Assembly: GCA_001302725.1 (NCBI GenBank)
Contig: LIZU01000123.1
Location: forward strand, 1-5,488
From: a candidate division Zixibacteria bacterium DG_27
GTDB lineage: Bacteria; Zixibacteria; MSB-5A5; DG-27
Length of the DNA stretch: 5,488 bases
Direction: 5' to 3'
Shown: positions 1-5,488 of the stretch, piece by piece
How positions within the stretch are numbered: position 1 is the stretch's first letter
How the letters are laid out: each line of letters starts with the position of its first letter
Position numbers and translations under genes: made by a program
The notes under the pieces: generated by a model
What the model was told of the DNA's origin: nothing
The model's input: the letters and a program-made list of their open reading frames with translations, nothing else
Databases searched by the model: none

Positions 1-61
1 TCGACATCAAGAAGATGCAACCCGAGAACAGAATTGCTGTCAGCATTAGGTTCTTGCCCAT
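1..61 (-). CDS. Start of an unidentified gene with signal-peptide-like N-terminus (cut by window edge)
   Basis: Only the first 20 codons are present. They begin at the ATG at 61-59 and read MGKNLMLTAILFSGCIFLMS. The start is chosen because a strong Shine-Dalgarno sequence, AAGGGGAGG (78-70), sits 8 bases upstream. The peptide has a short positive start (Lys3) followed by an almost uninterrupted hydrophobic stretch. That fits a signal peptide or first membrane helix. FSGC at residues 12-15 loosely resembles a lipobox, but the chain stays hydrophobic after the cysteine, so a lipoprotein is only one option. The protein is therefore probably exported or membrane-bound; its function cannot be read from this fragment. 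It lies downstream of the broken glcD on the same strand, separated by a 273-base spacer, and may have its own promoter. Confidence 0.6.
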   Translation of the reverse strand, partial: MGKNLMLTAILFSGCIFLMS

Positions 62-69
62 GAGATTTT

Positions 70-78
70 CCTCCCCTT
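70..78 (-). promoter_or_regulatory. Strong Shine-Dalgarno site for the partial left-edge gene
   Basis: The minus strand reads AAGGGGAGG with an 8-base spacer to the ATG at 61. This is the best ribosome binding site in the window. It is the main reason for calling the 20-codon fragment a real gene. Confidence 0.65.
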
Positions 79-113
79 GAACGTTGTTTACCTAGAGTAA
101 AGGTAACACAATT

Positions 114-142
114 TCTCTATTTGTAAACCCTTATCCAATCAA
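114..142 (-). promoter_or_regulatory. Weak candidate promoter for the left-edge gene
   Basis: On the minus strand TTGATT (142-137) is followed after 17 bases by TAGAGA (119-114). The -35 matches TTGACA at four of six positions, the -10 matches TATAAT at three. The stretch is AT-rich and lies upstream of a good ribosome binding site, which is the only other support. It is a tentative call. Confidence 0.25.
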
Positions 143-191
143 ATAATCGGGTCCTTCTTTGCGCCTAGACGATTTCTTCAGTTATTGGCTC

Positions 192-210
192 TTTCGGGTG
201 TCCCCCGAAA
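192..210. repeat. Inverted repeat / hairpin with 7-bp stem in the spacer
   Basis: TTTCGGG (192-198) and CCCGAAA (204-210) are perfect reverse complements around a 5-base loop. The right arm overlaps GAAATC (207-212), which is also a perfect complement of GATTTC at 171-176, so two mutually exclusive pairings are possible. No T-run follows the stem on either strand, so it is not a textbook intrinsic terminator. It could help end the tyrS-glcD transcript, act in a leader, or be incidental. I could not match it to a riboswitch class by eye. Confidence 0.4.
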
Positions 211-256
211 TCCCGGCTACTTACCTTTCTTTTGTACTGAACGAACGAGTGAACTC

Positions 257-278
257 GAGGGAACAACTTATTTCCCTC
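257..278. repeat. Inverted repeat / hairpin with 7-bp stem downstream of glcD
   Basis: GAGGGAA (257-263) and TTCCCTC (272-278) pair perfectly around an 8-base loop. It starts 56 bases past the glcD stop codon, where an operon terminator would be expected. The bases after the stem on the minus strand (GAGTTCACTC) are not T-rich, so it would be a Rho-dependent pause, an RNA 3'-end stabiliser, or no terminator at all. Confidence 0.4.
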
Positions 279-334
279 CGATGCAGAATTCTGGTACAGA
301 ATGATATTTCCGGTCGGGAAGGAATGTAGGATGT

Positions 335-1686
335 TTACTCTTCCCAGATTTTACCCGGGTTCAGAATCCCTCTGGGATCGAAGGCCCTCTTCAGGCTCTT
401 CATCAGTTTCAATTCCGGGGGTCTTATCTGCTTCTTGAAGAACTCTCTCTTGGTGATGCCCACACCGTGCTCTCCGGAGATCGTCCCCCGTAGAGCCAGA
501 GTCATATCGAAAAGCTCACCGACCGCTCTCTTGATTTTTCTTCTTTCGGGACCACTATCCCTGTTGCTGAGAAAATTGACGTGCAGATTGCCATCTCCGG
601 CATGCCCGAAGGAGGCGATCGTTACATCATATTTTGCCGCTAGCTCTTTTGTTCCTCTTACTAGTTGCGGGAGCTTGCTGGGTGGGACACAAACATCCTC
701 GCTGATCTTTTTCAGAAACAGCTCCTCCAAGGCCGGGGAGATCGAACGACGCACCTCCCAGAGCTTCTCTCTGGTTTGCTCGCTATTGGTCTGACGGTAA
801 AACGAAGGTGAGTGGTTTCGGCAGATTTTTTCAATCTGTTGAGTGTCCGATCTAACTTGCTTAGCGTTGCCGTCCAGTTCGACCAGAACTGCGGAGTTAC
901 CCTTCTTGAAGAATGGGAAGTCGAACTTCTCCAAGATGCAATTCATGGTATCAACATCGATGTATTCCATAATGGTGGGAATAAGTCCTGAGGCAATTAT
1001 CTCCGCGATCGTCTCAGCAGCCTGAAGGGGCTCATCATAGGCGACCAGGATGGTGCTCACGGTCTTCGGTTTCCTGACCAACCTCAGGGCGATCTTGGTG
1101 ACGATTCCCAGGGTTCCCTCACTGCCGGCGATGAAGCATCCTCCGCCAAATGCCCAGTTCTGACAATCTCTCCCCGGCCGGTGACAAATTCGATTCCTAA
1201 CAGATAATCCTTGGTCACTCCATATTTGCGGCTCTTGAGTCCTCCGGAGTTGTGAGCCAGATTGCCTCCAATGGTGGAGACCGGTGGATAGGCCAAACCT
1301 TGTTTTTCAACCTCTAAGGTCAAGTCCTGAGTAATCACTCCCGGCTCTACAATTGCCGAATACCCATCTGGATTGACTTCGATAATGCGATTCATCTTCT
1401 CCATCGAGATGACGACGCCGCCATAAACCGGGACCGCGCCTCCGGCGAAGCCGCTTCCGCCTCCCCGACAGACAACCGGGAATCGGAGACTGTAAGCTAA
1501 TTTCACAATCTGGCAGACCTGCTCGACGGAGCTGGGCAAGACTACCAGTTCTGGAGGTTGGAAGATCTTGGTGGAGTCGCTGCCATACGGGGCCATCTGT
1601 TCCGGCCCACTCAGGAGCCGATTGGCCCCCAGGATTTTTTGGAGCTGACGACGAATCTCTCTTTTTGCCCTCTGGGAATAAGACAT
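335..1686 (-). pseudogene. glcD: GlcD-like FAD-linked 2-hydroxyacid oxidase/dehydrogenase, frame broken
   Basis: This family (FAD-binding PCMH domain plus FAD-oxidase C domain) oxidises D-lactate, glycolate or related 2-hydroxyacids; the exact substrate is not readable here. The gene begins at ATG 1686, 21 bases after the pta stop, without an obvious Shine-Dalgarno site. The first frame (1686-1084) carries CRGGGSGFAGGAVP (residues 73-86), STIGGNLAHNSGG (137-149) and KYGVTKDYLLGIEFV (154-168), then runs out of homology after GEIVRTG (172-178). The -1 frame resumes the family with GSEGTLGIVTKIALRL and continues to TAA at 335, with EDVCVPPSKL, GHAGDGNLH, GTISGEHGVG and FDPRGILNPGKI near the C-terminus. 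Joined, the protein would be about 450 residues, shorter than usual for GlcD, because two conserved FAD-domain segments are missing. It is either a decaying gene or a sequencing/assembly error; the intact C-terminal motifs suggest a recent event. TTG 1081 is not a credible separate start. Confidence 0.8.
1126..1155 (-). other. Frameshift and probable deletion junction in glcD
   Basis: Up to the GGG codon at 1155-1153 the protein reads as the family (GEIVRTG). From the TTC codon at 1135 the -1 frame reads FIAGSEGTLG. The switch must lie between them. Family members usually carry about 14 residues of the type KTVKNVAGYDLTRL at this point. Here only room for about six remains (AFGGGC if one extra G is assumed). 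A single deletion of a length not divisible by three would explain both the shift and the shortfall. Confidence 0.7.
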
Positions 1687-1707
1687 CAGACGTGCATCGA
1701 GGGGGGG

Positions 1708-2700
1708 TTATCTTTCAACCAGAGTCAAAGCTATTGCAGTTGTCAGCACTATGTCGTCCACACTTGCGCCTCTGGACATGTCGCAAGCCGGTTTGGCTAA
1801 CCCCTGCAGCACCGCCCAAGCTTCCGCATTTGCCATTCTTTGAGCGATCTTATATGCGATGTTTCCGGCATGGAGGTCGGGGAAGATCAGCACATTAGCC
1901 TCCCCCTGGAGGGGAGAATCGGGAGCCTTCAAGGCCGCTATCTCCGGCACGATTGCGGCGTCGACCTGCAGTTCTCCGTCGATTAAGAGGTCAGGAGCCT
2001 TCTCCCTAGCGATCTCGGTGGCTCGAATGACCTTGTCGACCATCGGATGGGAAGCAGACCGCTTGGTCGAAAAGGACAGCATTGCCACCTTTGGCTCCTC
2101 ACCGAAAAGAGCCCGGTAGGTTTTCGCAGCGCTGATGGCAATGTCGGCCAACTGCTCCACGGTGGGGTCGGGCACCACCACGGAGTCGGCAAACAGAAAG
2201 GGTTTGTTCCTCTCCCCGCGGTAGTTGGGGTGAACGATTACGAAAGCGCCAGAGATCGAGCTTATACCCTCCGCCAGACCGATAGTCTGCAGAGAGGCCC
2301 GAACAACGTTTGCGGTGGTATTATAAGCGCCAGCCACCATGCCGTCGGCCTCCCCGAGGTGAACCATCATCCCGCCATAGTAGAGCGGTTTTTCCATGAA
2401 TCTTTTAGCCCGTTCCAGCGTCGTCCCCTTTTTCTCTCTCATCTTGAAGAACTTCTGGCTGTATTCTTGAAGCCTCGGAGACTTAGCTGGCTCTATGATT
2501 TGAATTTCTTTGAGCTCGACCTGGTTGTCTTCGGCAAGCTTCCTGATTCCTTCCTCCTGACCTAAGAGAGCCAACCTGCAGAGATTTTCTTCTATAATCT
2601 TCCTCGTCGCCAGGATAGTCCTTTCCTGGTCTCCCTCCGGCAGGACAATATGGCCGTTCACCGCCTTGGCACGGGACTTGATTTTTTCTGCTACATCCAC
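1708..2700 (-). CDS. pta: Phosphate acetyltransferase (phosphotransacetylase)
   Basis: This cytoplasmic enzyme interconverts acetyl-CoA plus phosphate and acetyl phosphate plus CoA, normally paired with acetate kinase for acetate formation or use. The 330 residues match the short, single-domain Pta form. Visible family landmarks in order are LPEGDQERT (20-28), ADGMVAGAYNTTANVVRAS (118-136), MLSFSTKRSASHP (207-219), DGELQVDAAI (241-250), IFPDLHAGNIAYKIAQR (272-288) and SRGASVDDIV (309-318). The Ser-Arg at 309-310 and Asp316 fall on residues known to be important in the Methanosarcina thermophila enzyme. The start is GTG at 2700. An in-frame TAG two codons upstream rules out a longer form, and the first internal ATG is at codon 87. 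The ribosome site is weak (GGG only), hinting at translation coupled to upstream genes. A phosphotransbutyrylase is possible but less likely given the length and motifs. No acetate kinase gene is in the window. Confidence 0.93.
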   Translation of the reverse strand: MDVAEKIKSRAKAVNGHIVLPEGDQERTILATRKIIEENLCRLALLGQEEGIRKLAEDNQVELKEIQIIEPAKSPRLQEYSQKFFKMREKKGTTLERAKRFMEKPLYYGGMMVHLGEADGMVAGAYNTTANVVRASLQTIGLAEGISSISGAFVIVHPNYRGERNKPFLFADSVVVPDPTVEQLADIAISAAKTYRALFGEEPKVAMLSFSTKRSASHPMVDKVIRATEIAREKAPDLLIDGELQVDAAIVPEIAALKAPDSPLQGEANVLIFPDLHAGNIAYKIAQRMANAEAWAVLQGLAKPACDMSRGASVDDIVLTTAIALTLVER

Positions 2701-2747
2701 TTTCTACCCGGCAGTTGATCAGCGTGAAGAGTGATATCTGTGAGATC

Positions 2748-3846
2748 TCATTTCCTCTTGTTCCAGACCAGATACGCTTTGATGAATTCGTCGAGATCTC
2801 CATCAATTACTGCCTTGGCGTTGGAGGTCTCATATCCGGTGCGGTGGTCTTTCGCCAGGGTGTACGGGTGAAAAACGTAGGAGCGGATCTGGCTTCCCCA
2901 TTCGATCCTCTTTTTGGAGTCCTCCAGCTTGGCTTGTTTTTCGGCCTCAAGTTCTTTGTAGTGTTGATAGAGCTTCGATTTCAAGATTTTCAGGGCGTAG
3001 TCTCTGTTCTTATGCTGCGACCTCTCGCTCTGACAGGTGGCAACGATTCCGGTCGGCAGGTGAACCATCCTCACCGCCGAGGAGGTTTTGTTGACGTGCT
3101 GACCGCCGGCGCCGGAGGCCCTGAAGGTGTCTATTCTCAAATCCTCGTCCTTTATCTCGACGATGAGGTTGTCTTCCACCTCCGGGATGACGAAGATGGA
3201 GGCGAAGGAGGTGTGCCTTCTCTGGTTGAAATCGAAAGGGGAGATCCTCACCAGGCGATGCACCCCCACCTCCGATTTCAGATAGCCGTATGCGTAGTCT
3301 CCCTTGATCTCGACGGTGGCGTTCTTGATGCCGGCCTCCTCTCCGGGGAGGGTGTCCATCACCTCGGCGGCATAGCCTCTGTTTTCAGCCCAGCGCAGAT
3401 ACATTCTCAAGAGCATCTGGGCCCAGTCCTGGCTTTCGGTACCTCCGGCGCCAGAGTGGATGGTGAGGAGAGCATCTTTTAAGTCATCCTCGCCGGAGAG
3501 GGTGGCCTCCAGCTCGAATGACGTCAGGTTCTCCTCTATGGAGGCTATCTTCTCTGCCACCTCTCTCTGGCTTTCTGCATCATCCTCCTCGGTGGCCAGT
3601 TGCTCTAACACCGCGAGATCTCCTATCTCCCCTTTGAGATTTTGCCAGCGTTCGATGATTCTGTTGTGGGAGTTAATCTCTCTTAAGACCGATTGGGCAG
3701 AGAGGTGGTCGTTCCAGAAATCGGGAGCCTGGGTCTTTTTCTGTAAATTCCCAATTCGTGCTATCTTCGCTTCGAGGTCAAAGATAGCTCCCGAGTTTCT
3801 CAACTCTTCTGGTAAGGTCTTCTATGGTGACGTTTTCTTTTTCCAT
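2748..3846 (-). CDS. prfB: Peptide chain release factor 2, made through a programmed +1 frameshift
   Basis: RF2 reads UGA and UAA stop codons in the ribosomal A site and triggers peptide release. Translation starts at ATG 3846, 6 bases after the tyrS stop. It gives 22 residues (MEKENVTIEDLTR... ending GSYL), then meets TGA at 3780-3778. A +1 shift at CTT TGA C continues with DLEAKIARIGN and runs to TGA at 2750-2748. The full product is 365 residues, the same length as E. coli RF2. In it the stop-recognition tripeptide SPF lies at 202-204 (in RISPFDFNQRRHTSF) and the catalytic GGQ at 247-249 (in ASGAGGQHVNKTSSAV), both characteristic of RF2 and close to the E. coli positions. A helical N-terminal domain precedes these. 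A reading starting at TTG 3803 (MRNSGAIF) is an artefact, since the family sequence DLEAKI begins only at the shift site. It probably shares a transcript with tyrS and pta. Confidence 0.97.
3777..3791 (-). promoter_or_regulatory. RF2 programmed frameshift site with stimulatory Shine-Dalgarno-like element
   Basis: The minus strand reads GGAGC TAT CTT TGA C. CTT (3783-3781) is the slippery codon, TGA (3780-3778) the in-frame stop and GAC (3779-3777) the first codon of the +1 frame. GGAG (3791-3788) is complementary to the 16S anti-Shine-Dalgarno sequence and sits 4 bases before CTT, close to the 3-base spacing in E. coli prfB. By established knowledge of this system, low RF2 lets the ribosome pause and shift, raising RF2, while ample RF2 terminates at TGA. 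Confidence 0.93.
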
Positions 3847-3852
3847 GACTGG

Positions 3853-5124
3853 CTATGCCTTTCTGTCGAAGGCGGATCCGACTTTGTCGGACACCACCTT
3901 CAAGAATTTTCTCTTGCCGACCTTTATGAGTCTTTCCCTTGAGATATCCAACTCCGAGTCCGGGGAGTCAACTCTATTGCCATCGACATAGACTCCTCCC
4001 TGAGCGATGAGACGTCGAGCCTCCCCACCGGAGCTGCAAAGCCCTGAGCCGGTCAGGACTTTCACGACCCACAGGGAATCCCGCTCGGTCTGGATCTTGA
4101 AAAGCGGGATCTCATCGGGCAGCTCTTTTCTCCCAAAGATTTTCTCGAACTCTCCGGCAGCTTGGTCGGCCGCTTGTCTCCCATAATATACGGTAACAAT
4201 CTTGTGCGCCAGAGCTTTCTTGTGTTCCATCGGATTTACTTCTCCCTCCTGGAGGTCCTTTCTGATTCTGTCCAGCTGGGGTTGAGGAAGGTCGGTCAAG
4301 AGCAGAAAATAGTCGTAGATGGCCTCATCGGGGATGGACATGGTCTTGCCGTAGATCTCCTTCGGGGGCTCGTTTATGCCGATGTAGTTGCCGGTGCTTT
4401 TCGACATCTTTTCGACTCCGTCAGTCCCCACCAGAAGCGGCATGGTGATTATCACCTGCGGTTCTTGACCATAATCCCTCTGAATCTCCCTCCCAACCAG
4501 AAGGTTAAACTTCTGGTCGGTGCCTCCCAACTCGACGTCGGCTTCCAGCGCCACGGAGTCGTATCCCTGGGCCAAGGGGTAGAGAAACTCCAGCATACTT
4601 ATCGGTTTTCCCTGCCGATAGCGGTTGAGGAAATCGTCCCTCTCCAAAATGCGGGCAACGGTGCAGTGGGCACATAGGCTCAGGACATCTTCAAAGGTCA
4701 TCTCTTTAAGCCAGCGGCTGTTGAAATCGATCGTGGTCTTATCCGGGTCCAGGATGTTGAAGACCTGTTTCTTGTAGGTCTCCGCATTCAGTTTGACCTC
4801 CTCCGGCGTCAGTGACTTGCGCTGGGTATCTCTTCCAGAGGGATCACCGATCAGGCCGGTGAAATCGCCGATCAGAAAGATGACCTGGTGTCCGAGATCC
4901 TGAAACTGCCTCAGCTTACGAAGGGTGACGGTGTGGCCCAGATGAATATCGGGAGCGGTGGGGTCGAACCCCTCCTTCACCTTCAGTGGCTTTCCGGCTT
5001 CGACGGACTTCGCCAGCTTTGATTTGAGCTCCTCCTCGGAGATCACCTCCGCGGTGCCTCGTCTGATAATCTCGAACTGGCGATCGACCTCAGCGCTCAT
5101 CTTTTTCGAAGCTATCTCTGTCAT
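3853..5124 (-). CDS. tyrS: Tyrosine--tRNA ligase (class I, with C-terminal S4 domain)
   Basis: The enzyme activates tyrosine with ATP and charges tRNA-Tyr in the cytoplasm. The 423-residue product shows the class I HIGH box as HLGH (61-64, within GFDPTAPDIHLGH), IGDFTGLIGDPSG (85-97), YPLAQGYDS (182-190), GGTDQKFN (200-207) and the KMSKS loop (239-243). An S4-type RNA-binding domain fills about 350-410 (GEARRLIAQGGVYVDG at 367-382). The GFDPTAPDIHLGH context and the N-terminal layout resemble the second bacterial TyrRS subfamily rather than the E. coli type; this is by eye. ATG 5124 is chosen because AAAAGG lies 6 bases upstream; Met9 is the only close alternative. It is the first gene of the minus-strand block. 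Its leader is only about 20 bases if the proposed promoter is right, so there is no room for a T-box. It ends with TAG. Confidence 0.96.
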   Translation of the reverse strand: MTEIASKKMSAEVDRQFEIIRRGTAEVISEEELKSKLAKSVEAGKPLKVKEGFDPTAPDIHLGHTVTLRKLRQFQDLGHQVIFLIGDFTGLIGDPSGRDTQRKSLTPEEVKLNAETYKKQVFNILDPDKTTIDFNSRWLKEMTFEDVLSLCAHCTVARILERDDFLNRYRQGKPISMLEFLYPLAQGYDSVALEADVELGGTDQKFNLLVGREIQRDYGQEPQVIITMPLLVGTDGVEKMSKSTGNYIGINEPPKEIYGKTMSIPDEAIYDYFLLLTDLPQPQLDRIRKDLQEGEVNPMEHKKALAHKIVTVYYGRQAADQAAGEFEKIFGRKELPDEIPLFKIQTERDSLWVVKVLTGSGLCSSGGEARRLIAQGGVYVDGNRVDSPDSELDISRERLIKVGKRKFLKVVSDKVGSAFDRKA

Positions 5125-5130
5125 CGGCTA

Positions 5131-5136
5131 CCTTTT
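5131..5136 (-). promoter_or_regulatory. Shine-Dalgarno site of tyrS
   Basis: AAAAGG on the minus strand, 6 bases before ATG 5124. It decides the start over the internal ATG at codon 9. Confidence 0.6.
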
Positions 5137-5149
5137 AGACTCACGCTTG

Positions 5150-5179
5150 GTAATAAACGAAAATCTGCCTCTAAGTCAA
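5150..5179 (-). promoter_or_regulatory. Candidate sigma70-type promoter for tyrS-prfB-pta-glcD
   Basis: The minus strand has TTGACT (5179-5174, five of six matches to the -35 consensus), an 18-base spacer and TATTAC (5155-5150, four of six to the -10 consensus). The transcript would start near 5143. That gives a leader of about 20 bases that contains the tyrS ribosome site. Confidence 0.55.
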
Positions 5180-5185
5180 GACTCT

Positions 5186-5198
5186 CCTCTTCAAGAGG
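5186..5198. promoter_or_regulatory. 13-base palindrome between divergent promoters (possible operator)
   Basis: CCTCTT (5186-5191) and AAGAGG (5193-5198) are perfect reverse complements around a single C. GAC (5180-5182) and GTC (5198-5200) could extend the pairing with a bulge. The palindrome is centred at 5192, almost midway between the two proposed -35 boxes (5174-5179 and 5208-5213). A dimeric regulator bound here could affect both promoters. On the plus strand TCTTTTCTG follows, so a terminator-like hairpin is an alternative, though no plus-strand gene lies upstream to terminate. Confidence 0.35.
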
Positions 5199-5207
5199 TC
5201 TTTTCTG

Positions 5208-5236
5208 TTGACTGGATTTGAAACTGTTGCTATCAT
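5208..5236 (+). promoter_or_regulatory. Strong extended -10 promoter for the ubiB-like gene
   Basis: TTGACT (5208-5213, five of six) is followed after exactly 17 bases by TATCAT (5231-5236, five of six). A TG at 5228-5229 one base before the -10 makes it an extended -10. The predicted start is around 5243-5244, only four or five bases before the ATG at 5248. Confidence 0.75.
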
Positions 5237-5247
5237 CTTCTCAAGTT

Positions 5248-5488
5248 ATGCGCATTCCTCTGATCGACAGAAGCTATCGCAGTCTTAAAAGGTACCGGGA
5301 GATTGTGAGGGTACTGGTCAAATACGGTTTCGGTGAGCTCTTGGACCGTATGAATATCACTCGCTATCTGCGGCTAGGTCGTCGTAGACTTATCCGCTCG
5401 GTGGAGACTGCGGCCAGATACAGTTTCTATCAGAGAATACGAATGGCCTTAGAGGAGCTGGGACCGACTTTCGTCAAGATGGGACAGG
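5248..5488 (+). CDS. ubiB: UbiB/ABC1 (AarF) family atypical kinase, N-terminal part (cut by window edge)
   Basis: The first 80 codons are present. The family has a protein-kinase-like fold. Its members support ubiquinone or other isoprenoid-lipid metabolism, and many bacterial members are membrane-associated, but the direct substrate is often unknown. Evidence is LGPTFVKMGQ at 71-80, the KxGQ signature (Lys77, Gln80) that opens the family's conserved domain, preceded by a typical basic leader (RYREIVRVLVKYGFGELLDR at 15-34). The catalytic core and any C-terminal membrane helices lie outside the window. No Shine-Dalgarno sequence precedes the ATG and the promoter predicts a leader of four or five bases, so the start fits a leaderless mRNA. 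A TTG seven codons upstream (5227) is in frame but overlaps the promoter spacer and is unlikely. It is transcribed divergently from tyrS. Whether the organism makes ubiquinone cannot be judged from this fragment. Confidence 0.88.
   Translation, partial: MRIPLIDRSYRSLKRYREIVRVLVKYGFGELLDRMNITRYLRLGRRRLIRSVETAARYSFYQRIRMALEELGPTFVKMGQ

Noticed and set aside
284..293. Palindrome CAGAATTCTG downstream of glcD
   Set aside because: It is a ten-base perfect palindrome with no loop and no partner sites; no role can be argued.
146..333. Plus-strand open frame of about 60 codons across the spacer (translates to LDDFFSYWLFRVSPEIPA...)
   Set aside because: It has only a TTG start without a ribosome site, no recognisable homology, and it runs through both hairpins. 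It looks like chance openness.
166..334. Minus-strand open frame in the same spacer ending ...PKEPITEEIV
   Set aside because: It lacks an ATG or GTG start and a Shine-Dalgarno sequence, and it begins right after the glcD stop in another frame. A remnant coding region cannot be supported.
335..1081. Separate gene starting at TTG 1081
   Set aside because: The codon corresponds to a Leu inside the family sequence TKIALRLVRKP. Homology continues upstream in the same frame, and no ribosome site is present.
1686..1697. Three-codon minigene (ATG CAC GTC TGA) whose stop overlaps the glcD ATG as TGATG
   Set aside because: Such a short start-stop overlap arises easily by chance, and it has no ribosome site of its own.
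2741..2750. Palindrome TGAGATCTCA over the prfB stop codon
   Set aside because: It has no loop, so it cannot act as a terminator, and there is no T-run or second copy nearby. Likely chance.
2715..3482. Long plus-strand open frame of 255 codons opposite prfB
   Set aside because: It is antisense to the conserved RF2 coding sequence, has low-complexity composition typical of a shadow frame, and shows no domain motifs.
5125..5180. T-box leader controlling tyrS
   Set aside because: The proposed leader is only about 20 bases and neither a T-box-like TGGNACCGCG-type sequence nor an antiterminator stem is present.

Overview
This is a bacterial chromosomal window holding housekeeping and central-metabolism genes. 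The evidence is a bacterial-type RF2 gene with its programmed frameshift, a bacterial TyrRS, sigma70-like promoters and Shine-Dalgarno sites. The bases are moderately GC-rich by eye. The metabolic genes (phosphotransacetylase plus a GlcD-type flavoprotein) suit an anaerobe or facultative organism that makes acetate from 2-hydroxyacids. I cannot name the lineage from the sequence. No phage, transposon, CRISPR or RNA-gene signature was found.

Layout. Four genes lie on the minus strand in one tight block, read from right to left: tyrS (5124-3853), prfB (3846-2748), pta (2700-1708) and a broken glcD-like FAD-linked oxidase (1686-335). The gaps are 6, 47 and 21 bases with no convincing terminator, so one transcript is likely. 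The block probably starts at a promoter at 5150-5179. Left of it, a 273-base spacer holds two perfect 7-bp-stem hairpins and a weak candidate promoter. It is followed by a well-formed ribosome binding site and the first 20 codons of another minus-strand gene with a signal-peptide-like start, cut by the left edge. On the right, a UbiB/ABC1-family gene starts on the plus strand at 5248 and runs off the edge. Its extended -10 promoter places the transcript start within a few bases of the ATG, so the mRNA looks leaderless.

How the genes fit together. TyrS charges tRNA-Tyr. RF2 terminates at UGA/UAA and limits its own synthesis through the CTT TGA C frameshift, which must be crossed to make the full 365-residue protein. 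Pta interconverts acetyl-CoA and acetyl phosphate. The GlcD-like protein would oxidise a 2-hydroxyacid such as D-lactate or glycolate, so the two could sit on one lactate-to-acetate route, but the glcD reading frame is interrupted and lacks two conserved segments of its FAD domain.

I found no undescribed biological system. The points most worth a second look are the RF2 recoding site and its mis-callable start, the lesions in glcD, the divergent tyrS/ubiB promoter region with a centred palindrome, and the structured spacer at 62-334.
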